A stretch of 44,759 bases of DNA from a virus. The DNA is taken from IMG/VR virus record IMGVR_UViG_3300019776_000369, positions 1 through 44,759 of that record. One strand, written 5' to 3'. The notes beneath the pieces are model-generated. The model saw nothing but the letters and a program-made list of their open reading frames with translations. It had not been told where the DNA came from and made no database searches. The position numbers and the translations under genes were made by a program. Positions 7,140-14,173 of this stretch are shown here, one piece after another; positions within the stretch are counted from its first letter, which is position 1; the number at the start of each line of letters is the position of its first letter.

Positions 7140-7374
7140 TCGGTCATTTTTAAAAGATTTTGCAGAAATTGCATCAAGGTACGAATGGTCAGAAGCTGAC
7201 ATTGAAGAATGCAAGCAGGCGACAAGGGATAACCCGGGCCTTAAACAATACTGGTCAACATTGGCATACGCACACAGAAACGGTTATGAGCAAACAAAGC
7301 AAAACGGGTATGAACGGCTGGAGACATGGCTTGCTAAGCGCGGTGAATTGTCTATGCTGGTTGGTGTCGGATAG
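7114..7374 (+). CDS. Small hypothetical protein overlapping the primase end
   Basis: 86 aa, starting 26 bases inside the primase gene after AAAGGGCAGG. It is helical and charged (SEADIEECKQATRDNPGLK), with no recognised domain. A competing frame at 7160-7447 is Arg/Lys/Asn-rich and has no site, so it was discarded. Its position suggests a role with helicase and primase, but nothing in the sequence proves it. Confidence 0.65.
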   Translation: MTGTTLRVSRSFLKDFAEIASRYEWSEADIEECKQATRDNPGLKQYWSTLAYAHRNGYEQTKQNGYERLETWLAKRGELSMLVGVG

Positions 7375-7455
7375 AGAATGCCCTAAATTTTCAGTGGCGG
7401 GGGATGCGGTGATTGAACAAAGACGAAAGGAATACAAAAATAATTAAAATAGTCC

Positions 7456-7484
7456 TTGCAAAGCTCATTATATGAGCCTATAGT
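7456..7484 (+). promoter_or_regulatory. Strong sigma-70-type promoter
   Basis: TTGCAA (7456-7461), 17-base spacer, TATAGT (7479-7484). It precedes the long operon beginning at 7520. The spacer is almost filled by a perfect palindrome (7463-7477), so a repressor bound there would block RNA polymerase. Confidence 0.75.
7463..7477. promoter_or_regulatory. Operator candidate inside the promoter spacer
   Basis: GCTCAT-TAT-ATGAGC, a perfect 15-base palindrome between the -35 and -10 boxes. The Cro-like HTH protein encoded 280 bases downstream (7756) is a natural candidate to bind it; that link is inference. Confidence 0.65.
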
Positions 7485-7519
7485 TAGTCATCAGCAGCAC
7501 AAATTAACTGGAGAATAAA

Positions 7520-7753
7520 ATGTTTGAGTGGCAAAAAATAAAAGATGAGATTGGGTTTATCCATACATTGAAAGCTTCTGATGTTGCTTACGTTAAGGTA
7601 GAAAAAACACGTGGTGGTGACTACAGCATTACTGCAATGCGCAATGATGATGCCGCAGGTGGCGAGGTTGAATACAGAAATACATTAAATGCCGCCAGGG
7701 ATTTTGCAGAGCGCATTATTACTGATGGGTCATGGATTGAGTATCTGCCTTAA
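7520..7753 (+). CDS. Hypothetical protein, first gene of the small-gene operon
   Basis: 77 aa, mixed alpha/beta composition, beginning MFEWQKIKDEIGF. A good site (GGAGAA) precedes the ATG. It is the first gene after the promoter at 7456 and is followed two bases later by the HTH gene. No recognised domain. Confidence 0.7.
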   Translation: MFEWQKIKDEIGFIHTLKASDVAYVKVEKTRGGDYSITAMRNDDAAGGEVEYRNTLNAARDFAERIITDGSWIEYLP

Positions 7754-7755
7754 AA

Positions 7756-7959
7756 ATGGCAAACATTAAAAGAACATCAACAGTAACCGCCGCCGATATC
7801 AAAGCGGTGCGCGGTTCACTGACCCAGGTAGAAGCTGCTGAACTCATCGGAATTAAGCGCACAGCATATCAGTCTTACGAGCGCGGCACGGTGGCAATGA
7901 CAGAAGCGGCATTTGAATGGTTTAAATTGCAAGTAAAGAAAACAAAGGGGAAATCGTGA
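7756..7959 (+). CDS. Cro/XRE-like helix-turn-helix regulator
   Basis: 67 aa. LTQVEAAELIGIKRTAYQSY (about residues 22-41) matches an XRE-type helix-turn-helix with the usual Gln and Ala in the first helix and Tyr-Glu at the end of the second. Size fits a Cro-like repressor without oligomerisation domain. It starts two bases after the previous gene with a weak site, so it probably relies on coupling. Likely target: the palindrome in the operon's own promoter. The basic tail (KKTKGKS) may aid DNA binding. Confidence 0.75.
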   Translation: MANIKRTSTVTAADIKAVRGSLTQVEAAELIGIKRTAYQSYERGTVAMTEAAFEWFKLQVKKTKGKS

Positions 7960-8324
7960 AAACTGATACTCTCACAGGACATAATTTGTCTTATCACATC
8001 GCTGCTTTAGAAAATAAAACAGAAATAAGGATAGACGGTGACGATTGTTTAATATTTGATGACAATGAATTTGGATTTGAATATTTTAGCTACGCCGACC
8101 CTGCCACTTTCCAGCCTATTGCTGAGCGTGAAGGCATATCATGCACCGTAACAATTGGTGACAATGGGAAGCCAGCCTTCTGGTCTGCAATGACTCTATC
8201 CAAGATATCGCAAGACAACGCTAAGTATCAAAGAATAATTAAGGCACATGGCGACACTGAAGCCGAAGCCCGTATGCGCTGTTACGTCAAGTCATACCTG
8301 GGCGACGATACCAAAGGGGATTGA
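7956..8324 (+). CDS. Hypothetical protein, NinX/DUF2591-like
   Basis: 122 aa from a GTG that overlaps the HTH stop; AAGGGGAAATC precedes it. The C-terminus (HGDTEAEARMRCYVKSYLG) resembles the ending of phage proteins in the DUF2591 (NinX) group, whose role is unknown. The match is by motif reading only. Confidence 0.65.
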   Translation: MKTDTLTGHNLSYHIAALENKTEIRIDGDDCLIFDDNEFGFEYFSYADPATFQPIAEREGISCTVTIGDNGKPAFWSAMTLSKISQDNAKYQRIIKAHGDTEAEARMRCYVKSYLGDDTKGD

Positions 8325-8325
8325 G

Positions 8326-8559
8326 ATGTTTTACGACGACGAATGCGATTGTGAATCAACAGCCGAACTCCTGTATGAAAAGTTAGGCGATGAGCCAGAT
8401 ACCGACAAATGTCATCAGACATGCTTAATGCAGGCAAAAAAGATAGAAGAAAAAACAATTGAAAGAGTAATTTATTGCATATACACATTCTTTGATGGCT
8501 CAAAGCTGACCATCGGCAACAACGGCTTTATTGGTAGCGAAACGCCAGCCAAGGAATAG
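8326..8559 (+). CDS. Cysteine-containing hypothetical protein, 77 aa
   Basis: The ATG at 8326 (AAAGGGG upstream) is preferred to an earlier in-frame start at 8248 that would run far into the preceding gene. Cys7, Cys9, Cys29 and Cys33 could bind a metal. The C-terminus is beta-like. Function unknown. Confidence 0.65.
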   Translation: MFYDDECDCESTAELLYEKLGDEPDTDKCHQTCLMQAKKIEEKTIERVIYCIYTFFDGSKLTIGNNGFIGSETPAKE

Positions 8560-8561
8560 CC

Positions 8562-8807
8562 ATGATCAACAACTTGCCTAACCTAGCCCTATATAGTTTC
8601 ATCAAGGAGTTTATCGCAAGCAATGGATATTCACCGACGAGAGACGAAATACTGGCAGGCATGGGCAAAGGTTCAGTCAGGCAATACATGATTGAAATGG
8701 CAAGGTTAGAGATGCACAATTTGATTACATTCACGCCGGGTAAAGCTCGGTCGATAAAATTGATAGGGGAAAAAAATGAACAACAATACCGAGCCACCCG
8801 CCAATAA
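8562..8807 (+). CDS. LexA-like winged-helix DNA-binding protein
   Basis: 81 aa. FIKEFIASNGYSPTRDEIL, then SVRQYMIEMARLEMHNLI and an RSIKL wing follow the N-terminal DNA-binding domain of LexA. There the same 'NGYxPTxxEI' and 'vxxhlxxLexkglI' pattern occurs. The self-cleaving protease domain is absent, so it cannot respond to RecA as LexA does. AAGGAATAG precedes the ATG. Probable small regulator, possibly acting on host SOS-type or phage promoters. Confidence 0.7.
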   Translation: MINNLPNLALYSFIKEFIASNGYSPTRDEILAGMGKGSVRQYMIEMARLEMHNLITFTPGKARSIKLIGEKNEQQYRATRQ

Positions 8808-8931
8808 CATGCCAGCCAACATGTACAAAGAGCGCGTAACGCATTATTTGGTAGTTGGTGAGCAGTACAAAGTAGAGCAGCCAAAGCAGGCTGAGCCGAT
8901 TGATTTTGATTATTCTGGACTGGTGCAATGA
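8776..8931 (+). CDS. Small hypothetical protein, 51 aa
   Basis: Frame with AGGGGAA before its ATG, overlapping the end of the LexA-like gene by 32 bases and ending with an ATGA overlap into the next gene. Asn/Pro-rich N-terminus, then KERVTHYLVVGEQYK and an acidic end. Unknown function. Confidence 0.55.
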   Translation: MNNNTEPPANNMPANMYKERVTHYLVVGEQYKVEQPKQAEPIDFDYSGLVQ

Positions 8932-9251
8932 TCATGAGAACAGTAAAAGGAACTATCGGGGCATATATCACGGATTTTTCCAGCTTGCATATGGGTAATC
9001 TGGAAACGGTGAAAGAAGAATCATTGATTGATCACCTTACTTATTGCAAATTCGTTGATGATGAATTGCCGAAGGGATGGATAAAAGTTGGATCAGTAGA
9101 AGTTATTGTGACAATGTTTGATAACAAGAAAATCAACAAAGCACAAATTGCCACTTTGCGCGAAATGAAGAAAACCGTACAAGCTGAAGCTCAGAAAAAG
9201 ATTATTGAGATTGAGCATCAAATTCAATCACTTTTGGCAATTGAGGGATAG
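8928..9251 (+). CDS. Hypothetical protein, 107 aa
   Basis: Begins at the ATGA overlap (a second ATG lies two codons later). The first half is beta-like. The last 45 residues form a charged helix that may coil (QIATLREMKKTVQAEAQKKI). No recognised family. Confidence 0.65.
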   Translation: MIMRTVKGTIGAYITDFSSLHMGNLETVKEESLIDHLTYCKFVDDELPKGWIKVGSVEVIVTMFDNKKINKAQIATLREMKKTVQAEAQKKIIEIEHQIQSLLAIEG

Positions 9252-9253
9252 CC

Positions 9254-9343
9254 ATGGAAACGCTAGGTAAATACATCTGCCACGCTGCATTGCTTGGCGC
9301 TGTTATGCTGGTCTTATATGTAGCGGGGTTTTATTGTGGATAA
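9254..9343 (+). CDS. Tiny single-span membrane protein, 29 aa
   Basis: Starts two bases after the previous gene with GAGGG upstream. The product has one hydrophobic span (AALLGAVMLVLYVAGFY) and almost nothing else. Its end overlaps the next start by eight bases. One of several tiny membrane proteins in this phage. Confidence 0.5.
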   Translation: METLGKYICHAALLGAVMLVLYVAGFYCG

Positions 9344-9590
9344 GCTATATATCAGAAACACCAAGCACGCAAAATTGTGCATAGGTCAGACAATCTATTG
9401 GGACGACAGAAGCTTTTGCAGAGTCAATAGCGGCAAGCTGGAAGATGTAAAAGGCAAGAATCTCATGATAGATGGTGACTACAAGTGGATGCCGCAGCTT
9501 ATCGGCTTACGGAACTTTGAAGGCAATCATTTTAATGACAAAGGCGGCATGGCTAACCTAGCATCGCTTGTCTATGTGATAAAGGAATAA
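9336..9590 (+). CDS. Hypothetical protein, 84 aa (GTG start)
   Basis: GTG start overlapping the tiny membrane gene. Basic N-terminus (MDKLYIRNTKHAKLC) and a beta-rich body with several Trp and Gly residues. Followed two bases later by the next gene. Unknown function. Confidence 0.6.
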   Translation: MDKLYIRNTKHAKLCIGQTIYWDDRSFCRVNSGKLEDVKGKNLMIDGDYKWMPQLIGLRNFEGNHFNDKGGMANLASLVYVIKE

Positions 9591-9592
9591 TC

Positions 9593-10135
9593 ATGGGCAA
9601 CGTGATAGATTGCGAAAAATGCGGAGAGCATCATTCTGGCCGTTGCCGCCGCGATGCTATGCCAGCAACGCAAGAAACCAAAAACGGTAAAGTGTACACG
9701 TATGATGCTACTGGCAGACTGTTGACCATAGAATCTGCATTCTTGGTTCCACAATGCGACATACTCAGCACCACCGCCGAGATTAAATCCGACGATGCCG
9801 AAGTAGCCGCCCTGATGATGGAAGCCGACATTACCGCGCCGATCAAAGAGCAATGCGAAGAGAATGCGCGGCTGATGCGGGAGATAGCGGCATTGAAAGC
9901 ACAGCGCAACGCTGACGCAGCACAATACAAAGCAATTGGCGCTGAACTGGCAAAGATCACTCTGCTAGAAAAGCAATTTACTGATGATCTTGACCGCGTT
10001 AAGGCGCAGATGGACGCACTGGAGCGCGAGAACTGCCGCATATTGACTGAAAACGCAGAATTGCAAGAGAAGGCCACAAAATACGAAAACGCTTGCAAGG
10101 CAATGGCTAATTGCTTGCATGAACTGGAGGGGTAA
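9593..10135 (+). CDS. Coiled-coil protein with N-terminal zinc-knuckle-like motif
   Basis: 180 aa. CEKCGEHHSGRC near residue 7 could bind zinc; residues about 75-175 are a strong heptad-type coiled coil rich in Glu, Lys, Leu and Ala. AAGGAATAATC precedes the ATG. Such proteins occur in phage accessory operons without known role. A 173-residue frame on the other strand is a shadow of the coiled coil. Confidence 0.65.
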   Translation: MGNVIDCEKCGEHHSGRCRRDAMPATQETKNGKVYTYDATGRLLTIESAFLVPQCDILSTTAEIKSDDAEVAALMMEADITAPIKEQCEENARLMREIAALKAQRNADAAQYKAIGAELAKITLLEKQFTDDLDRVKAQMDALERENCRILTENAELQEKATKYENACKAMANCLHELEG

Positions 10136-10137
10136 TA

Positions 10138-10308
10138 ATGCAACTTGATCAACTAAAAGAAGACGCAGAAATAAAGCTGAATCGCCTGGAAAATTTGCTG
10201 AACTTGGATATCAGCGATCATCGCGATGAAATAGCCAAGGCCATTGTATCGGCAGCAGTAGCGCAAATGATGGTTGAATTGCATTTTGACTTTGGAGCGA
10301 TGAAATGA
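10138..10308 (+). CDS. Small helical hypothetical protein, 56 aa
   Basis: Strong site GGAGGGG and an ATG two bases after the previous stop. Helical and acidic (QLDQLKEDAEIKLNRLENLL). Its stop overlaps the next ATG. Unknown function. Confidence 0.6.
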   Translation: MQLDQLKEDAEIKLNRLENLLNLDISDHRDEIAKAIVSAAVAQMMVELHFDFGAMK

Positions 10309-10487
10309 CCGACCAAATACTGAATGATAATTTACTTGAGCAATTACACATTTTGGCAATGGATTATCGTGGTGCAGATCGTAGAAACGTGCAAGAAGCA
10401 TGGGAAAGATTGGTTAAATTGGTAAGCTATGCATGCGATGAATGCGTGGCTTTGAATTATCAAATGGGAGATGAGTATAAATCATGA
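10305..10487 (+). CDS. Hypothetical protein, 60 aa
   Basis: Starts at an ATGA overlap with GGAGCGA upstream. Acidic helical protein with two cysteines (SYACDECVALNY). No family recognised. Confidence 0.6.
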   Translation: MTDQILNDNLLEQLHILAMDYRGADRRNVQEAWERLVKLVSYACDECVALNYQMGDEYKS

Positions 10488-10867
10488 AACCACTGACCAG
10501 CAAAGAGCAAATACTCCGCTACCTGCGCAATAACCCAGGCGAGAAATTCACCATTGCCGAAATAACAGCGCATTTCATGGCTAGCGAGAGCAGGATACGC
10601 GAACTGATGAAGCAGATGGTGAACGACTTGCAGATAGAAAGCACCACAGGCGGCACAAGATCGCGTAATGTGTACAAAGATGTTCAGTACTACGCAAAGG
10701 CTCTGGACATCGTAGAGCCAGCCTATGCGCCAGTAAAACCGCTACAGATGACACTGGCTAAGCGCATTGCACTGGAACGCTGCCAAGAAATGTATCCGGC
10801 TGATAGGCACCACTTTGAGTGCGTATCTAAAATACCTGGAAACCCAAGCCTAAAAGGGGATGAGTGA
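10484..10867 (+). CDS. Winged-helix DNA-binding protein
   Basis: 127 aa. Residues about 5-65 (SKEQILRYLRNNPGEKFTIA, then ASESRIRELMKQMVNDLQI and TTGGTRSRNVY) give the three helices and wing of a MarR/ArsR-like winged helix. The rest (about 70-127) has no recognisable fold. It starts with an ATGA overlap, so it is co-translated with the operon. It may regulate the operon or the following late genes. Confidence 0.6.
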   Translation: MKPLTSKEQILRYLRNNPGEKFTIAEITAHFMASESRIRELMKQMVNDLQIESTTGGTRSRNVYKDVQYYAKALDIVEPAYAPVKPLQMTLAKRIALERCQEMYPADRHHFECVSKIPGNPSLKGDE

Positions 10868-11346
10868 TGGCAACGAAACGCAACAAGAAATACAAACCGC
10901 GCCAGGTAATCCAGAACCCCATGCAGTATATTTGCGGCGGGTTCAAAAAGATAGATCAGGAGCGTAAGCAGGTGCTTAATACAAAGAACTCTGCTGCTAT
11001 GCTCAAGATCGTCAACGGCACGGCAGACAAGCCAGACTTTGATTTGCTCATAGGTGCGTCAAACATGGCCCTGGTGCTGTGCGAGATTCACGACCATGAC
11101 AATGTGCACGACGACTTGATTAAAGCCCGTGACGCGCTGCATAGCCTCGGCAAGCGGTATCTGGAGTTGGGCAGGTTCGTATTGAAGGGCGACGAGATGC
11201 GCGCAATCAACCACATGCTTGAGATACACGACGAGCAGCTAAACGTCATGCGCGTGGTGGACGTAGAGCGTGGCTATGCAGAGATACAACGCAGGTTGCG
11301 GCATCACATTGGAACTAAGACGATTATTGAGAGGGCGGCAGCATGA
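10867..11346 (+). CDS. Hypothetical protein, 159 aa
   Basis: Starts at an ATG sharing a base with the preceding stop, with AAGGGG six bases upstream; a GTG at 10864 is less likely. Very basic N-terminus (MATKRNKKYKPRQVIQNPMQ) then a mainly helical body. Similar short basic-start helical proteins are common in phages infecting beta- and gamma-proteobacteria; no role is known to me. Confidence 0.7.
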   Translation: MATKRNKKYKPRQVIQNPMQYICGGFKKIDQERKQVLNTKNSAAMLKIVNGTADKPDFDLLIGASNMALVLCEIHDHDNVHDDLIKARDALHSLGKRYLELGRFVLKGDEMRAINHMLEIHDEQLNVMRVVDVERGYAEIQRRLRHHIGTKTIIERAAA

Positions 11347-11510
11347 TGCACCAAATCTCAATACTCGCTTGGGTAATCGCATTCTTCGGCTGCATCGGCT
11401 GGATATTTCTACTGTCGCATGACTATTACCGCGCTGCAAAGGTTACGGGCTGGATTGCGCTGATATCGTTTGCGGTTTGGTTTGTGACTTCGCTGAAGTG
11501 GTTTAATTAA
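11343..11510 (+). CDS. Small two-span membrane protein, 55 aa
   Basis: ATGA overlap with the previous gene. Two hydrophobic spans (ISILAWVIAFFGCIGWIFLL and VTGWIALISFAVWFV) joined by HDYYRAAK. It sits with another membrane protein directly downstream at the end of the operon. Function unknown; an accessory role in the host envelope is possible. Confidence 0.55.
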   Translation: MMHQISILAWVIAFFGCIGWIFLLSHDYYRAAKVTGWIALISFAVWFVTSLKWFN

Positions 11511-11511
11511 A

Positions 11512-11628
11512 ATGGCGCAAATATTCTTAGTCGGCGTGTTCTGCGGGGCTTGTATAGGCATAGGCTGCTGTCTGCTTGGTGAGTGGCTTGGCGGCATCAT
11601 GTATGAAAAACACAAAGATGATCAATAA
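11512..11628 (+). CDS. Tiny membrane protein, 38 aa
   Basis: Starts one base after the previous stop. One Gly/Cys-rich hydrophobic span (FLVGVFCGACIGIGCCLLG) followed by a short charged tail. Last gene of the operon that starts at 7520. Confidence 0.5.
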   Translation: MAQIFLVGVFCGACIGIGCCLLGEWLGGIMYEKHKDDQ

Positions 11629-11859
11629 TGCCTTGTAGTGGTTTGTCTTACACGGCATGTAGGAAAAAGCCTGTAGGATGAATTCCTATGCTAATGTAGG
11701 AAGTTTTCTAACGCAAGAAATGATTTTTTGCTGACAGCTTATTTTCTTTTTGGAAATTACAATGCTTCTAATTAGTCTTTTTCGTTACCACTGCAAAGCC
11801 TCACGCAAAGACACGCTCAACCTTGCGCTTGCCTTCCAGTTTAATGTGGTAAAAGCGCC
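11629..11859. other. Intergenic region without a visible gene
   Basis: Gene-free stretch after the small-gene operon. It contains an inverted repeat TAGGA...TCCTA near 11671-11684 and the word TGTAGGA repeated three times between 11658 and 11701. No open frame with a site was found. Confidence 0.4.
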
Positions 11860-11888
11860 TTGAATAAATGTAGTTTGTGATGTAGTAT
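11860..11888 (+). promoter_or_regulatory. Sigma-70-type promoter candidate
   Basis: TTGAAT (11860-11865), 17-base spacer, TAGTAT (11883-11888). Transcription would enter the long stem-loop at 11925 almost at once. Confidence 0.5.
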
Positions 11889-11924
11889 GTATGAATCAGC
11901 TAGCTTGGAATCTGGCAAATTAAC

Positions 11925-12003
11925 AAGGCTTTAAATGCGTCGTGGTGGGTGTTAATCCCATTATTCCAACTCCGAAAGGTGACGGCGCATTTAAAGCCTT
12001 TTT
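11925..12003 (+). terminator. Long stem-loop with T tract
   Basis: A perfect 15-base stem AAGGCTTTAAATGCG (11925-11939) / CGCATTTAAAGCCTT (11986-12000) encloses a 46-nt loop and ends in five T. It stands 17 bases before the homing endonuclease ATG. It may end the upstream operon or act as an attenuator of the promoter at 11860; the loop is unusually large for a terminator. Confidence 0.55.
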
Positions 12004-12020
12004 GCATTGGGCAATTGAAA

Positions 12021-12506
12021 ATGATTACGCAAGAGGAATTAAAGTCGCTATTAACGTATAACCCTGAAACTGGAATATTCCATTGGCTAAAAAAAGGAAC
12101 AGGAAGGAGACCTAATTTAGTTGCCGGAACTATTCGGAAAGATGAATACGTCCATATTGCAATTTCAAGATCGCAATATTATGCGCACAGATTGGCATGG
12201 CTTTATGTATATGGGAAATTGCCGATTAATGAAATTGACCATATTAATCAAAATAGAAGTGATAACAAAATATCAAATTTAAGGGATATTGCACAAGCTA
12301 AAAATAAGAAAAATAAAGCCCTTTATAAAAAAAATTCAACTGGCATGAGTGGCGTTTATTTAGAAAAGTTTGGGACTTATGCAGCCAGTATAACTGTAGA
12401 TAAAAAACAATTATGGCTAGGAAGATTCAAAAATATTGAAGATGCTTTTAGCGCAAGAAAAGAAGCGGAAATTAAATACGGATTCCACGAAAACCACGGA
12501 AAGTAA
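12021..12506 (+). CDS. HNH homing endonuclease with AP2-like domain
   Basis: 161 aa from the ATG at 12021, which gives the same N-terminal layout ([20 protein letters not shown]) as the enzymes at 2240 and 31724; the frame is open further upstream but enters the stem-loop. HNH core: [32 protein letters not shown]. AP2-like end: [34 protein letters not shown]. Strongly A/T-rich compared with neighbours, a sign of separate origin. The only one of the four on the same strand as its neighbours. Confidence 0.9.
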   Translation: [161 protein letters not shown]

Positions 12507-12513
12507 TAGATTG

Positions 12514-12544
12514 CTAGGCGTTTCTTTGCCTGACGAGAGCCTAG
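12514..12544 (+). other. Inverted repeat in the intergenic leader
   Basis: CTAGGC (12514-12519) pairs with GCCTAG (12539-12544) across a 19-nt loop. No T tract follows, and it precedes the gene starting at 12571 by 26 bases. Confidence 0.35.
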
Positions 12545-12570
12545 TTCACCATTAGCAGATAGGATTTTAT

Positions 12571-13068
12571 ATGTCAAAACGCTTCGGGAGAAATCAAAGG
12601 CGTGCTATGCGCGAAAAGATTTCCAGTCTTGCATTAGAAAAAACTTTTGTAGAAGTCGATAAGAAAACAGCACTAAACAAGCTACATCAAGTTGAGTGCG
12701 AGTTGAGAGAAATAAAAGAAATTATCGGGCATAGCACAATACTATCTAAGCATCTGGATACGGTTGAAACAAACTATGAAATGGAGTTTTACAACAAATT
12801 CCCATATGAACAGTTTGACACTATGTATTTTTGCAAAAAGGATGACCCTGACCCAATGCTATCAATGCGAAGTTTCAAAACACTTGATGTTTTAAAAATA
12901 AAGGCTGTCATTGATCATCTTAGATTATTGATGCATGTCAGGCTAACATGCGGCGGAAAAGTGTATGGGTATGCGCTGACAAAAGAAGCATTGACACAAA
13001 TACCGACCGATAAACTAATAAAAGAAGTTGCCTATCAATTAGGCCACGCCCTGAAAAACGCCAGTTAA
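12571..13068 (+). CDS. Hypothetical protein, 165 aa
   Basis: Starts MSKRFGRNQRRAMREK, a basic N-terminus followed by a coiled-coil stretch (about 25-60) and a mixed C-terminal domain with aromatic residues. AGGATT lies upstream of the ATG. Phage proteins with this basic opening are frequent next to tail- and early-accessory genes, but no function is known to me. Confidence 0.65.
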   Translation: MSKRFGRNQRRAMREKISSLALEKTFVEVDKKTALNKLHQVECELREIKEIIGHSTILSKHLDTVETNYEMEFYNKFPYEQFDTMYFCKKDDPDPMLSMRSFKTLDVLKIKAVIDHLRLLMHVRLTCGGKVYGYALTKEALTQIPTDKLIKEVAYQLGHALKNAS

Positions 13069-13077
13069 GGAATAACC

Positions 13078-13557
13078 ATGACCGACATATCAAAACTGAA
13101 AGCGGAAGCCGAGAAAGCCCGCCAAAACTTGATTGATGCATTAGGCGTAAAAATCAATCCATCGCGCATAGCCGACAACATCATTGCCGCCACGATTGCC
13201 CAAATAGCCCTGCAAACTGCGGAAAAAGAGGCGGAGGCGCATAAGTATGAGCAGCCAAAGCCTTATGATGATCGTAAAATGATTGAAGCTACGCTTGCAT
13301 ATTATGGCGGAAATCCAATGGTTTGGAAGCGTCAAGAAAGCACTGATCCTGCCCCTATTGCTGACGATGGCTGGATAAAGTGGGAGGGCGGGGAATGCCC
13401 GGTGCATTCCTCTGCAATAGTAGAAATAAAATGCTCATGCGGAAGATTAGAAATAGGAAAGCCGGACGAAATGCATTGGAATGCGCCAAGAGATAACGAT
13501 CATATAATCATCGCATACCGCATCGTTACACCTGTTGCTGATCGTATAGAGGAATAG
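13078..13557 (+). CDS. Hypothetical protein with 'W.KWEGGECPV' domain
   Basis: 159 aa. The N-terminal 60 residues are a charged helix. The C-terminal part (GWIKWEGGECPVHSSAIVEI ... NDHIIIAYRIV) matches a small beta domain seen repeatedly in accessory proteins of enteric and Burkholderia phages, of unknown role. AAGGAATAACC precedes the ATG. Two bases separate it from the next gene. Confidence 0.65.
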   Translation: MTDISKLKAEAEKARQNLIDALGVKINPSRIADNIIAATIAQIALQTAEKEAEAHKYEQPKPYDDRKMIEATLAYYGGNPMVWKRQESTDPAPIADDGWIKWEGGECPVHSSAIVEIKCSCGRLEIGKPDEMHWNAPRDNDHIIIAYRIVTPVADRIEE

Positions 13558-13559
13558 CC

Positions 13560-13874
13560 ATGACAGATGAAGACAAAGAATTGCTGATGCTGGCGGCTAA
13601 GGCTGGGGGAATTGATCTGTGGCGCGGGGATGCATTTCGCGGAAATGGGTTTTTGCTTGCTTGTGGAACAACATTATGGAATCCAATTGCCAGTGATGCG
13701 CAAAATCGCAGATTGCAAATAAAACTGCGTATTGGCCTTGTCCCGCAAGAAGAAGGCGCATGGGTATGCTTGACATACAATAGCGAAGGCGAAGAGGTAA
13801 TGCTATCAGCAGACAATTGCCCAAATTTAGCTGTAGTAAAAGCTGCTGCTGAAATTGCAAGGAAGATGAAATGA
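13560..13874 (+). CDS. Conserved phage hypothetical protein, 104 aa
   Basis: LLMLAAKAGGIDL near the start and the central TTLWNPIASDAQNRRLQIKL resemble the 'WNPLxDDgdalRLavkL' signature of a widespread phage protein of unknown function. Ends with an ATGA overlap into the next gene. Confidence 0.65.
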   Translation: MTDEDKELLMLAAKAGGIDLWRGDAFRGNGFLLACGTTLWNPIASDAQNRRLQIKLRIGLVPQEEGAWVCLTYNSEGEEVMLSADNCPNLAVVKAAAEIARKMK

Positions 13875-14173
13875 CCCCCGAAGAAATCCTAAAGATTGCG
13901 CGTGAGGCCGGGTTCCAAACTGGAACTATCAATTATCAAGATGGAAGTGAAAAGAATTTCATCCGGCCTTTGGAAAAAGAAAACATCATGGGAGACTTGT
14001 TGAAATTTGCTGCTGCCATGGTGCTTATTGAGCGTGAGGAATGCGCAAAGATATGTGATGAAGCAGCTAAAAGCCTGTTTGAGTTTGTTGACGACGCAGT
14101 TTATGACGCAGGTAAAAACACATGCGAGAACTTGGCTAAACGAATCCGCAACCGTGAAGCGATGAAATCATGA
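13871..14173 (+). CDS. Conserved phage hypothetical protein, 100 aa
   Basis: The segment MVLIEREECAKICDEAAK is a common signature of small phage proteins (ER..CAK.CD). The conserved Cys pair and acidic helix may bind metal. Starts with an ATGA overlap. Function unknown. Confidence 0.65.
   Translation: MTPEEILKIAREAGFQTGTINYQDGSEKNFIRPLEKENIMGDLLKFAAAMVLIEREECAKICDEAAKSLFEFVDDAVYDAGKNTCENLAKRIRNREAMKS

Noticed and set aside
7160-7447. 95-residue frame after the primase
   Set aside because: Lys/Arg/Gln/Asn-rich shadow overlapping the better-supported 7114-7374 gene.
9631-10152. 173-residue leftward frame opposite the coiled-coil gene
   Set aside because: Ser/Ala-rich antisense of a repetitive coding region, no site.
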